Source: Amycolatopsis eburnea
Lineage (GTDB): Bacteria; Actinomycetota; Actinomycetes; Mycobacteriales; Pseudonocardiaceae
Direction of reading: 5' to 3'
DNA length: 64,000 nt
NCBI RefSeq assembly: GCF_003937945.1
Contig: NZ_RSEC01000036.1
Coordinates: forward strand, 868,001-932,000
In this document: in pieces, positions 45,522-52,966 of the stretch
Layout: each line of letters opens with the position of its first letter
Position numbering within the stretch: the stretch's first letter is position 1
Position numbers and translations under genes: made by a program
Notes under the pieces: generated by a model
The model's database searches: none
What the model was told of the DNA's origin: nothing
The model's input: only the letters and a program-made list of their open reading frames with translations

Positions 45522-47213
45522 CTACGGCAGGCGGGTGATCCGGTCCGCCGCGGGCGGGGCCAGGTTCGGGTGGGCGCCGAGGTACGCGATGAACGCGTCC
45601 AGGTCCACCGGTCCGCCGGCCAGGTTGGTGCCCTTGGTGAACTCGGTGAAGCCGTCCCCGCCGGCGGCGAGGAAGTTGTTCACCGAAACGCGGTACGACG
45701 CCGCCGGGTCGACCGGCGTGCCGTTGACCGTGATGTTCGAGACCCGCGAGCCCTGCGGCGCGGCCGCCGAGTAGCTGTAGTGCAGCGAGCTCGAGATCTG
45801 CAGGATGCGCGTGGTCGTGCCCTGCCACTGCTGCTCGAGCACGTTCTTCAGGTTCGCGCCGGTCAGCGTGATCGTCTGCATGATGTTCGCGAACGGCTGG
45901 ACGGTGAACGCCTCGCCGTAGGTCACCACGCCGTCGCCCTCGTTGTTCGCCGAGGACTTGTAGGTCAGGTCGGCGCGGATGCCGCCCGGGTTGGTGATGG
46001 CGATGACGGCGTTGTTCGACTGCGTGCCCGCGAGCTGCGCGTCGGCGATGACGTCGCCGAGCGAGGACTCACCGGCCGCGTTGCCCGCCGCCGGCAGGTC
46101 CGCGGCGATGGTGCCGACCTGCTTGTTCGCGATCGGCGCGGCCTTGGTCTTGGCGTCGGCGACCAGCGCCGCCACGGCCGGGTCCGGCGTGACCGTGCGC
46201 GTCACGATCTCGTTGTGCGCCTTGGTCTGCGCCCGGACGACGTCGCGCGTCTTCAGGTCGATCTTCAGGTCCACCACGGACAGCAGGCGGCCGAAGGACG
46301 AGCCCTGGATGACCGTGCGCGGCTGGCCGGCGGGGTCGTTGATGACGCAGTTGTACTGCTGGTGGCTGTGCCCGGTGAAGATCGCGTCGACCTTCGGGGT
46401 CACCGCCTTGGCGATCGCGGTGGCCGGGCCCGGCAGGGTCTTGCAGTCGTTCGGGCCGGTGGCCTCGGTGTTGTCGCCCTGGTGCAGCAGCACGACCTGC
46501 GACTTGACGCCGAAGAAGTCGAGCAGGTTCGCGGTGCGGTTGATCGCCTCGACCTCGTCGCCGAACTTGAGGCCCTTGATGGCCTCTGGCGTGACGACGG
46601 TCGGCAGGTCCTTCAGCGTCGCGCCGATGACGCCGATCGGCACGCCGCCTTCGAACTTGACGGTGAACGGCAACAACGCGGGCAGGCCGTTGGTGAAGTA
46701 CACATTGGACCCGAGGAACGGGAACTTCGCACCCTTGAAGGTGCTTTCGAACTGGCACCCGTCGGTCGGGTGGCAGCCGCCGGACTGCATCCGTTGCAGT
46801 TCCTGGTACCCCTCGTCGAACTCGTGGTTGCCGACGACGGACGCGCTCACCCCGAGCTGGTTCAGGAAGTCGATGGTCGGCTCGTCGTGGAACAGCGCCG
46901 AGATCACCGGCGACGCGCCGACGTTGTCACCGGCGGACAGCACGAGCGAGTTCTTCACCTGCGAACGCAGTTCCTTGACGTGCGTCGCCAGGTAAGCGGC
47001 GCCACCGGCGTCCACAGTGGTCCCGTCGGACTGCACGACCCGGCCGCTGGAGCCGGACGGCGGCTCGAGGTTCCCGTGGAAGTCGTTGAACGTGATGATC
47101 CGGACGTCGGTGGTGGGGTCCGGACGCTGACCGGCGAACGCGGGTGCGGTGGTCACCGCCGTCGTCGCCAGTGCGGCCGCGGCGCAGACCGCGAGCCGGG
47201 TTGAAAGCCTCAT
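45522..47213 (-). CDS. secreted 5'-nucleotidase / UDP-sugar hydrolase family phosphatase
   Basis: A 563-residue protein with a signal peptide (RLAVCAAAALATTAVTTAPAFA). The metallophosphatase motifs are NDFHGN, AGDNVGAS, VGNHEFDEG and FTGHSHQQYN. The C-terminal substrate domain has ITNPGGIRADL, YGEAFTVQPFANIM and NNFLAAGGDGF. It dephosphorylates extracellular nucleotides with two metal ions. ATG 47213 with GGAGG 10 nt upstream; the in-frame GTG-type extension to 47261 is less likely. Confidence 0.93.
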   Translation of the reverse strand: MRLSTRLAVCAAAALATTAVTTAPAFAGQRPDPTTDVRIITFNDFHGNLEPPSGSSGRVVQSDGTTVDAGGAAYLATHVKELRSQVKNSLVLSAGDNVGASPVISALFHDEPTIDFLNQLGVSASVVGNHEFDEGYQELQRMQSGGCHPTDGCQFESTFKGAKFPFLGSNVYFTNGLPALLPFTVKFEGGVPIGVIGATLKDLPTVVTPEAIKGLKFGDEVEAINRTANLLDFFGVKSQVVLLHQGDNTEATGPNDCKTLPGPATAIAKAVTPKVDAIFTGHSHQQYNCVINDPAGQPRTVIQGSSFGRLLSVVDLKIDLKTRDVVRAQTKAHNEIVTRTVTPDPAVAALVADAKTKAAPIANKQVGTIAADLPAAGNAAGESSLGDVIADAQLAGTQSNNAVIAITNPGGIRADLTYKSSANNEGDGVVTYGEAFTVQPFANIMQTITLTGANLKNVLEQQWQGTTTRILQISSSLHYSYSAAAPQGSRVSNITVNGTPVDPAASYRVSVNNFLAAGGDGFTEFTKGTNLAGGPVDLDAFIAYLGAHPNLAPPAADRITRLP

Positions 47214-47330
47214 GCGTGTGTTTCCTCCGATTTCGCGCCCAAGGTCCCCGAACGGGCGCACGGCGGAGGATTCTGCCTCGCGGACGAGTCAGCTACCAGG
47301 GTCAAAAGACGGACGTAAAGCGAATGTCAC

Positions 47331-48110
47331 CTAACGGCTTCCGTCGAGCAGCACCCGCGCGACGAGCGCCGGGTCGTCGTTCATCGGCACGTGGCCGCAG
47401 CCGGGCAGCAGCTTGAACGTCCCTTCGGGAGCGACCTTCCGCAGGTCGGCGACGCGCGGGCGGGCGAGGATCCGGTCGTGCGCGGCCCACGCGATGGTCA
47501 CCGGGACGCCGGTGACCGGGCCGGTGAAGCGGAAGTCCCCACGCGACTGCGCGGCGGTCGGCTCGAAGCCGGGCGCGGTCGCGAGCGCGTGCGCGTCCTC
47601 GACGACGGCGTCCGGGGTCAGCAGCGCCGGCTTCCCGACGATCATCCCGGTCAGCGCCGTGCGGCCGGCCGCGGTCGCGGCGATGCGGCGCACGACGTGC
47701 GGCGGCGTGCGCTGGGCGAGCGCGCGGTGGGCCTTGAGCGCGGCGATCGCGTACACCTTCTGCGTCCGGTTCCACAGCCCGGCGGGCGACAACGCCGTGA
47801 CGCTGCGGACGAGCCCGGCCTGGCCGAGCGCCAGCGACAGCAGCCCGCCGAGCGAGTTGCCCGCGACGTGCGGCCGGTCGAGCCCGAGGTCGGTGAAGAG
47901 CTGCTTGAAGAGCACCAGCGCGGGCTCGATGCCGTACCCGTTCGACGGCTCGGGCGACTCGCCGAAGCCGGGCAGGTCGACGGCGATGACGTCGCGGTGC
48001 GGCGTGAGCAGCGGCACCACCGGCGCCCAAGCCTGGCGGCGGTGGCCGATGCCGTGGATCAGCACCAGCGGTTCGCCGGTGCCCGCGCGGTCGTAGACGA
48101 CGTCGTCCAT
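47331..48110 (-). CDS. alpha/beta fold hydrolase
   Basis: A 259-residue protein with the order typical of esterase/haloperoxidase-like hydrolases: oxyanion loop HGIGHRRQAW, nucleophile elbow GNSLGG (Ser near 98), acid Asp in AAHDRIL and His in GCGHVPMND. The substrate is not identified. The ATG overlaps a TTACC-N4-GGTAA palindrome and no ribosome site is visible, which suggests a leaderless or nearly leaderless message under a repressor shared with fadE5 and etfD. Confidence 0.9.
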   Translation of the reverse strand: MDDVVYDRAGTGEPLVLIHGIGHRRQAWAPVVPLLTPHRDVIAVDLPGFGESPEPSNGYGIEPALVLFKQLFTDLGLDRPHVAGNSLGGLLSLALGQAGLVRSVTALSPAGLWNRTQKVYAIAALKAHRALAQRTPPHVVRRIAATAAGRTALTGMIVGKPALLTPDAVVEDAHALATAPGFEPTAAQSRGDFRFTGPVTGVPVTIAWAAHDRILARPRVADLRKVAPEGTFKLLPGCGHVPMNDDPALVARVLLDGSR

Positions 48111-48123
48111 TACCCGAGGGTAA
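48110..48123. promoter_or_regulatory. TTACC-N4-GGTAA palindrome at the hydrolase start
   Basis: TTACC-CGAG-GGTAA, perfect 5-bp arms, overlaps the first base of the hydrolase start codon. It is the same class as the sites at 28803, 52882 and 52906. Confidence 0.6.
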
Positions 48124-48161
48124 GTTGCGCCCGGCGGAAAATCTACAACCGCCGGTAACAG

Positions 48162-49241
48162 TTACTCTGCGTCCGGGTGAATCCGCGTCCCGGTGTCGGC
48201 CGACCGCTGGACGGCGTCGAGCACCCGGTGCACCCGCAGGGCGTGCGAGAAGTCCGGCAGGTCGCCCTTGAGGTGCCGCGCGTAGGCGTGCGCGACGTTG
48301 TACGACGGCTCAGCGCTGCGCCCGGCGAGCTGCGGCAGCTCGTAGCGCGCGGGCACGGTGAGCTTCTCCAGCGTGCCGGTCCGGCTGCCCCGCAGGGTCA
48401 GCTTCGCGATCCAGAACAGCGGGTCGGCCGCCTCGACGACCAGCGTGCCCTCGGTGCCGTTGACCTCCCAGTGGAAGTCCGTGGCGGGCGACGTCCCGCC
48501 GCGCAGGTGCACCGACGCGACCGCGCCACCGGCCAGCACCCCGGTGACGGCGATCTGGTCCGGCGCGGTCATCGCGACCGAGTCGCCGGTGACCTCGTCG
48601 CGCACCCGCGGCCGGACGGTCGCCATCGTCGCCGACAGCTCGGTGAACCCGCCGAGCACCATGTCGAGGGCGTCGACGGTGTGCGCGAACGGGATGGTCA
48701 GCATCGTGGCGCCGCCCTCGGGGTGCAGCTGGTAGCTCCGCCCGGCGCGCACGCTCGGACCCCAGTTGCCGCCCGAGCCGATCAGCGACGTCGACAGCAC
48801 GCGGCCGACGTAGCCGTCCTTGATGAGGTCACGCAGGTAGCGCAACGCGGGCGCGGACCGTCCTTGCAGGCCGACCGCGGTCTGCCCGGTCTTCGCGGCT
48901 TCGGCGAGCGCGCGCGTTTCGGCCAGGCTGACGCCCAGCGGCCACTCGCTCAGCACCTGCTTGCCCGCGGCGAGCGCGGGCTCGATGAGCGCCCGGTGCT
49001 CGGGCACCTTCACCGCGACGACGACGAGGTCGACCTCCGGGTGCCGGGCCAGCTCACCGGCGTCGCCGAAGGTCAGCGGCACGCCGTACTTCTCCCCGGC
49101 CACCCGCGCCGACTCGGCGCTGCTCCCGCTCAGCGCGCGGAGCTCGTAGCCCTCCACCGCGGCCAGCGCGGGCACGTGCGCGGTCGCGGCCCAGCCGCCG
49201 TTCGCGCTGAGCCCGACGATGCCGACCCGGACCGGTGCCAT
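48162..49241 (-). CDS. Gfo/Idh/MocA family oxidoreductase
   Basis: A 359-residue NAD(P)-dependent enzyme. The Rossmann motif VGIVGLSANGGWAATAHVPAL is at the N-terminus and the EKP-like motif reads LSEWPLG, with Trp in place of the usual Lys partner. The C-terminal half has the sugar/inositol dehydrogenase-like domain (PEGGATMLTIPFAHTVDAL). Loss of the motif Lys may change catalysis, although Gal80-like members of the family share it. ATG 49241 with AAAGGA upstream. It is a single gene, with the divergent VanZ-like gene at 49465. Confidence 0.88.
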   Translation of the reverse strand: MAPVRVGIVGLSANGGWAATAHVPALAAVEGYELRALSGSSAESARVAGEKYGVPLTFGDAGELARHPEVDLVVVAVKVPEHRALIEPALAAGKQVLSEWPLGVSLAETRALAEAAKTGQTAVGLQGRSAPALRYLRDLIKDGYVGRVLSTSLIGSGGNWGPSVRAGRSYQLHPEGGATMLTIPFAHTVDALDMVLGGFTELSATMATVRPRVRDEVTGDSVAMTAPDQIAVTGVLAGGAVASVHLRGGTSPATDFHWEVNGTEGTLVVEAADPLFWIAKLTLRGSRTGTLEKLTVPARYELPQLAGRSAEPSYNVAHAYARHLKGDLPDFSHALRVHRVLDAVQRSADTGTRIHPDAE

Positions 49242-49464
49242 GAGCGTTCCTTTCGTTGCCTGCACAACACTCCGACGTGCGAAGCGTCGTAGTCATTCCC
49301 GGTCCGGCGCAAGCCGCATCCGGTTATCGCTGAATGACTTCGGCCACGCCCCGGCACTGACCGATCGGCCCGTGGCGGGGTCGGCCAAGTGGCCGATGGG
49401 CGCCCGGACCGTCCGGCTCATCGACCGAAGCGGCACCCCGGTCAAGATCCATAACGTCGGTGGC

Positions 49465-50109
49465 ATGACGAACGCACAGGTCACGGCCCTGCAGTACGGG
49501 TTCATCGGCTTCCTCGCGCTGTGGACCGTCGTCCTGGTGCCGCAGCTGCTCACCCAGCTCGCCCGGTACGGCGGCCTGCGCCCGCGCGGCATCGCCACCA
49601 CCGCGGCGGTGCTGTTCTACGCGTGCATGACGCTGGCGGTCGTCTTCCTCCCGCTGCCCGGGCCCGGCACCCGCCGGCTGACGCAGACGGTGCAGCTGCA
49701 CCCGTTCCAGTGGATCACCGACATCCACAGCGAGCTGCTCAAGCACGGGGAGCCGCTGACGCAGTGGTTCGCGACGCAGACGTTCCAGCAGGCCTGCCTG
49801 AACGTGCTCCTGTTCGTCCCGCTGGGGGTGTTCGCCCGGATCCTGTGGCGCCGCGGCCTGATCGGCACCACCCTGATCGGCTTCACGGCGTCGTTGCTCA
49901 TCGAGATCACGCAGGTCACGGCGAACTTCGGCACGGCGCCCTACGTCTACCGGATCTTCGACGTCGACGACCTCATGAACAACGCGTTCGGCGCCGGCGT
50001 CGGCTGGGTCTTCGGCGCCCTCCTGCTCACGCTGCTGCGCGGCAGCCGTTCACCGGTCGGCGTGCAGCCGGCTCGGCGCGAGCGGATCCACCTCGCCCAG
50101 ACGCGCTAA
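49465..50109 (+). CDS. VanZ family membrane protein
   Basis: A 214-residue protein with four to five membrane segments: YGFIGFLALWTVVLVPQLL, GIATTAAVLFYACMTLAVVFLPLPG, NVLLFVPLGVFARIL and a last pair around DVDDLMNNAFGAGVGWVFGALLL. N-V-x-x-F-x-P-x-G and D-V-D-D-x-x-x-N are the VanZ signatures. VanZ of enterococci gives low-level teicoplanin resistance. Chromosomal homologues in actinomycetes have unknown roles. Its 3' end is overlapped by a small reverse gene. Confidence 0.9.
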   Translation: MTNAQVTALQYGFIGFLALWTVVLVPQLLTQLARYGGLRPRGIATTAAVLFYACMTLAVVFLPLPGPGTRRLTQTVQLHPFQWITDIHSELLKHGEPLTQWFATQTFQQACLNVLLFVPLGVFARILWRRGLIGTTLIGFTASLLIEITQVTANFGTAPYVYRIFDVDDLMNNAFGAGVGWVFGALLLTLLRGSRSPVGVQPARRERIHLAQTR

Positions 50110-50226
50110 CCGCGCCTTCCGCTGGAGCGCGGCCCGCTTGGCGGCCCGCCTGTCCTCGAGGACCACGACGAGCGCGGCGACGGCCAGCACGAGCGCGACG
50201 AGCCCGAGGATGAGCGGAAGCTGCAC
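50050..50226 (-). CDS. small single-pass membrane protein (58 residues)
   Basis: A short frame begins at GTG 50226 with a strong GAGGAGG ribosome site 5 nt upstream. It reads VQLPLILGLVALVLAVAALV, one membrane helix, followed by an acidic VLED and a basic cytoplasmic tail (RRAAKRAALQRKARLARL). The codons are nearly all GC-ending. It overlaps the last 60 nt of the VanZ gene on the opposite strand. The tail resembles small membrane anchors, but no family is assigned. Confidence 0.6.
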   Translation of the reverse strand: MQLPLILGLVALVLAVAALVVVLEDRRAAKRAALQRKARLARLGEVDPLAPSRLHADR

Positions 50227-50292
50227 GAAATCCTCCTCGGTACGACGCTGTGCGGGAGATCACACAGGGTACGCAGGTCCGTGCGTGCTCCG

Positions 50293-50937
50293 CTACCCCC
50301 GGCGACCGGCGCGAGCGGCGAACCAGGTCCGGTCGTCGGTCAGCCAGCCGTCGAAGCTCAGGTCGGCCGAGGTCAGGGCCGTTCCGAGGGCGAATCGGCG
50401 GCAGGTGAACTCTTGCCGCCAGTGTCGTCCGCGCGCCGAATACCGGGCGGTAGCCGAGAGCAGGTCGCCGTCGCGGACGACGTCGGCCAGCTCGACCGCC
50501 ACTTCGCCGATCAGGCCGCCTTGGCCGGACGCGACGGTGTCGAACCACTCCGGCGGGTGCCACTCGACGATCAGCCGCCCGGACGGGGCAAGGTGACGCC
50601 TGGCCGCGGCGAGCACCGCGTCGCGGTCGGTGTCCTGCGCGGTGTTGATCAGGTGGCTACCGAGCAGCACGGCGTCGAACGTCCGGCCGAGGTCGAGGTC
50701 GGCGATCCGCGCGCACACCGTTTCGGTTTGGACGTGGGCCAGCATCGCGGGCGAGTCGTCGACTGCGACGACCTCGTGGCCCAGCTCGAGGAGCGGGTGG
50801 GTGACGCGGCCCGGGCCGCTGCCCAGCTCGAGGATCGAGGCGCCGGGCGGGATCGCCGCGTGCACGATCTCCGGCTCGCCGGCAGGCGGCAGGAGCAGGT
50901 AGACCTCGACCGAGCAGCCGTCGGCGGTGACGTCCAT
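50293..50937 (-). CDS. class I SAM-dependent methyltransferase
   Basis: 214 residues with SAM motif I ILELGSGPGRVTHPLLELG, the acidic residue of motif II in VVAVDDS and motif IV-like FDAVLLGSHLIN. The start of the chain (about 35 residues) is short, so substrate recognition is probably in the C-terminal beta sheet (RHWRQEFTCRRFALG). Target unknown. Its start lies 5 nt from a 37-bp repeat copied from the region before the Mug gene. Confidence 0.9.
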   Translation of the reverse strand: MDVTADGCSVEVYLLLPPAGEPEIVHAAIPPGASILELGSGPGRVTHPLLELGHEVVAVDDSPAMLAHVQTETVCARIADLDLGRTFDAVLLGSHLINTAQDTDRDAVLAAARRHLAPSGRLIVEWHPPEWFDTVASGQGGLIGEVAVELADVVRDGDLLSATARYSARGRHWRQEFTCRRFALGTALTSADLSFDGWLTDDRTWFAARAGRRG

Positions 50938-50941
50938 GTCC

Positions 50942-50978
50942 CGAGCGTGCCCGAAACTGGACCCGTGAGCACCCGACC
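50942..50978. repeat. 37-bp direct repeat, copy 1
   Basis: Identical over 37 bp to 51175-51211. Both copies contain a GTG followed by codons for S-T-R-P, the start of the Mug reading frame. In this copy the frame stops after 14 codons, so it is a broken 5' end of mug. Confidence 0.95.
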
Positions 50979-51002
50979 AGCCCCTCCTCCGGCGGTCCGG
51001 AC

Positions 51003-51055
51003 GTCATGAACGACCCGTTCATCGCGTCTGGCGAGGTGAACGACCCGTTCATGAC
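51003..51055. repeat. palindromic element with 16-bp internal direct repeats
   Basis: Outer inverted repeat GTCATGAACG (51003-51012) and CGTTCATGAC (51046-51055). Inside, TGAACGACCCGTTCAT occurs twice (51007-51022, 51037-51052) and each copy is itself a short palindrome (TGAACG-ACC-CGTTCA). It lies in the segment between the two 37-bp repeats. It could be a small mobile palindromic repeat, or a hairpin or terminator. Confidence 0.8.
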
Positions 51056-51174
51056 ATACCGGCCCCTCGTTGCGACACCTGAGTGATCAGGAATCACAAC
51101 GCATGATGACGTAACCGGGCCGGGACAGTCCGGCCGCAAGCGTGACCGGCTTGCTCAGACCTGCCACACCCGAG

Positions 51175-51211
51175 CGAGCGTGCCCGAAACTGGACCCGTG
51201 AGCACCCGACC
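51175..51211. repeat. 37-bp direct repeat, copy 2 (at the mug start)
   Basis: The second copy of the 37-bp repeat, covering the likely GTG start codon of the intact mug gene. The copies are 233 bp apart, start to start. Confidence 0.95.
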
Positions 51212-51758
51212 CACCAAGGACCAGCTGGCCGCCGCGCACGGCACGACCATCCCCGACGTCATCGCCCCCGACCTCGACGTCCTCTTCTGCGGCATCAACC
51301 CCGGCCTCTACTCCGGCGTGCTCCAGCAGCACTTCGCCCGCCCGGGCAACCGCTTCTGGCCCGCCCTCCACGCCGGCGGCTTCACCCCGCGCCTTTACCT
51401 GCCCAGCGAGCAGGAGCGGCTCCTCGACCTCCGCCTCGGCATCACGAACGTCGTCGCGAGGACCACCGCCCGCGCCGACGAACTCACCGACGACGAGCTG
51501 CGCGAAGGCGGCAAGATCCTCGTCGCGAAAGTGCTCGAGTACCGGCCCGAGTGGCTCGCCGTCGTCGGGATCACGGCGTACCGGACCGCGTTCGGCTTCC
51601 CGAAGGCGCGCGTGGGGCCGCAGGATCAGCCCATCGGCGACACCCACGTGTGGGTGCTCCCCAACCCGAGTGGGCTCAACGCGCACTGGACGCCGGCCGC
51701 GCTCGGCGAGGAGTTCGGACGGCTGCGAGCCGCATCCCTCGATCGTCGAAATCGTTGA
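51198..51758 (+). CDS. mug: G/U mismatch-specific DNA glycosylase (Mug)
   Basis: A 186-residue member of the uracil-DNA glycosylase superfamily, family 2. The catalytic motif is VLFCGINPGLYSG, with Asn as in E. coli Mug, and the intercalation loop motif is NPSGLNAHW. It removes uracil or ethenocytosine opposite guanine. GTG 51198 (STRPTKDQLAAAHG) is preferred; GTG 51180 would add six residues. Its start lies in a duplicated 37-bp segment, so its promoter region has been rearranged. Confidence 0.93.
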   Translation: MSTRPTKDQLAAAHGTTIPDVIAPDLDVLFCGINPGLYSGVLQQHFARPGNRFWPALHAGGFTPRLYLPSEQERLLDLRLGITNVVARTTARADELTDDELREGGKILVAKVLEYRPEWLAVVGITAYRTAFGFPKARVGPQDQPIGDTHVWVLPNPSGLNAHWTPAALGEEFGRLRAASLDRRNR

Positions 51759-51946
51759 ACGACCTGCGGGCCACCCTCAGTAGCAAGGACACCCCCATCA
51801 GGACCTCACCAGCCCCACCGCACGATCCCGTCCACACCGTTTTCTACCCAGAGTTTGCTGTGACCGGACGGTTGGGCCATGAGGGGGAATTGGCGTCATG
51901 AGCTGCGCAATCGCGACTCGTACCAAGCAGGAGGAGTCACTTTTGG

Positions 51947-51988
51947 CCGGTCCCGGCAGGGGGGACCGGGCGACGCCGGGGAGGCGTC
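51947..51988 (+). promoter_or_regulatory. two tandem hairpins in the leader of the LuxR-type gene
   Basis: CCGGTCCC (51947-51954) pairs with GGGACCGG (51962-51969) around a 7-nt loop. GACGCC (51972-51977) pairs with GGCGTC (51983-51988) around a 5-nt loop. They end 35 nt before the ATG of the regulator. Possible RNA-level control; no known riboswitch core is recognised. Confidence 0.4.
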
Positions 51989-52022
51989 CCAGGAGCGACG
52001 GCGCAGGAGACGGAGGCCCACG

Positions 52023-52808
52023 ATGCACGGCATCGAGCCCACCCGCAGGCCCACGGGGCCGATCGGACCCGGCGGGCGCAGTCTCGGCGTGGCGGTCGTC
52101 GATCCCGTCCCGATCTACCGGGACGGCCTCGCCGCGCTCGTCCACCGCAGCCAGGGGCTGCACTGGGCGGGACAGGCGGCCAGCCACCACGCCGCGTTGC
52201 AACTGTGCGAGCAGGTCAAACCGGACGTCGTCGTGCTCGATTCGGCGCTCGACCCGAACTGCCACCTGACCAAGCTGCTCAACGCCGGTGACCCGGCACT
52301 GATCCTGGTCACGCTCATCCGTGACACGAATCGCACCCAGCAGTACCTGGCGGCCGCGATCGCCGCGGGCGCGCACGCGATCGTGCCGCGGTCGATCGAT
52401 TCACGACGGCTCGCCGAAGCGATCCGGCGGGCCCACACCGAACGCCGGTACATCGACCCGGCGCTGGCCGCGCTCACCGCCCGGCCGAAGCGGTCGACCG
52501 TGCCGAAGGGCGACCTCGCCCACGACAGCCCGCCCGCCGGGCGCGGCCCGATGCCGCTGTCCAGGCGCGAATACCAGGTGCTCCAGCTCGTCGCCGAAGG
52601 TCTCGAGAACTCGGCGATCGCGAAGCTGCTGTTCCTCTCCGTGGAGACGGTCCGGACGCACGTGAAGAGCATCCTGCGCAAGCTTTCCGCGCGGGACCGG
52701 ACACACGCGGTCACCATCGCCTTCCGCGGCGGGATCCTCGTCGCGCGAACCGAGGACGGCCACGTGCCGGTGACGGCCGACACAGCGGCGATCCACAGCC
52801 ACCGCTGA
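52023..52808 (+). CDS. orphan LuxR/NarL-type response regulator
   Basis: A 261-residue protein. A receiver-like domain (about 20-140) starts VAVVDPVPIYRDGL, where a single Asp replaces the usual acidic pair, and keeps the acceptor-site region VVVLDSALD. A LuxR HTH (PLSRREYQVLQLVAEGLENSAIAKLLFLSVETVRTHVKSI) follows, then a 40-residue tail. No sensor kinase is adjacent, so it may be atypical or unphosphorylated. ATG 52023 with GGAGG upstream; an upstream in-frame ATG at 51879 would read through the hairpins and is rejected. Confidence 0.88.
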   Translation: MHGIEPTRRPTGPIGPGGRSLGVAVVDPVPIYRDGLAALVHRSQGLHWAGQAASHHAALQLCEQVKPDVVVLDSALDPNCHLTKLLNAGDPALILVTLIRDTNRTQQYLAAAIAAGAHAIVPRSIDSRRLAEAIRRAHTERRYIDPALAALTARPKRSTVPKGDLAHDSPPAGRGPMPLSRREYQVLQLVAEGLENSAIAKLLFLSVETVRTHVKSILRKLSARDRTHAVTIAFRGGILVARTEDGHVPVTADTAAIHSHR

Positions 52809-52881
52809 GGCCGTTCCCCAGCGAGAACGCCACTTCCGTGTGGATTTCCGGTACTCGGTCGTGCGGATCTGCTTGCTCCAG

Positions 52882-52919
52882 TTACCCGCAGGTAATATCC
52901 TGAAGTTACCGGCGAGTAA
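52882..52919. promoter_or_regulatory. two TTACC-N4-[GA]GTAA palindromes before fadE5
   Basis: TTACC-CGCA-GGTAA (52882-52895) and TTACC-GGCG-AGTAA (52906-52919), centres 24 bp apart, lie 48-85 nt upstream of the fadE5 ATG. TAATAT at 52893-52898 overlaps the first site and could be a -10 element. Two sites about two helical turns apart suggest paired dimer binding by a TetR-type repressor. Confidence 0.65.
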
Positions 52920-52966
52920 GGCGAGTATGTGCCCGGCCGGGGAGCCGAACACATTGGAGTGACGAC

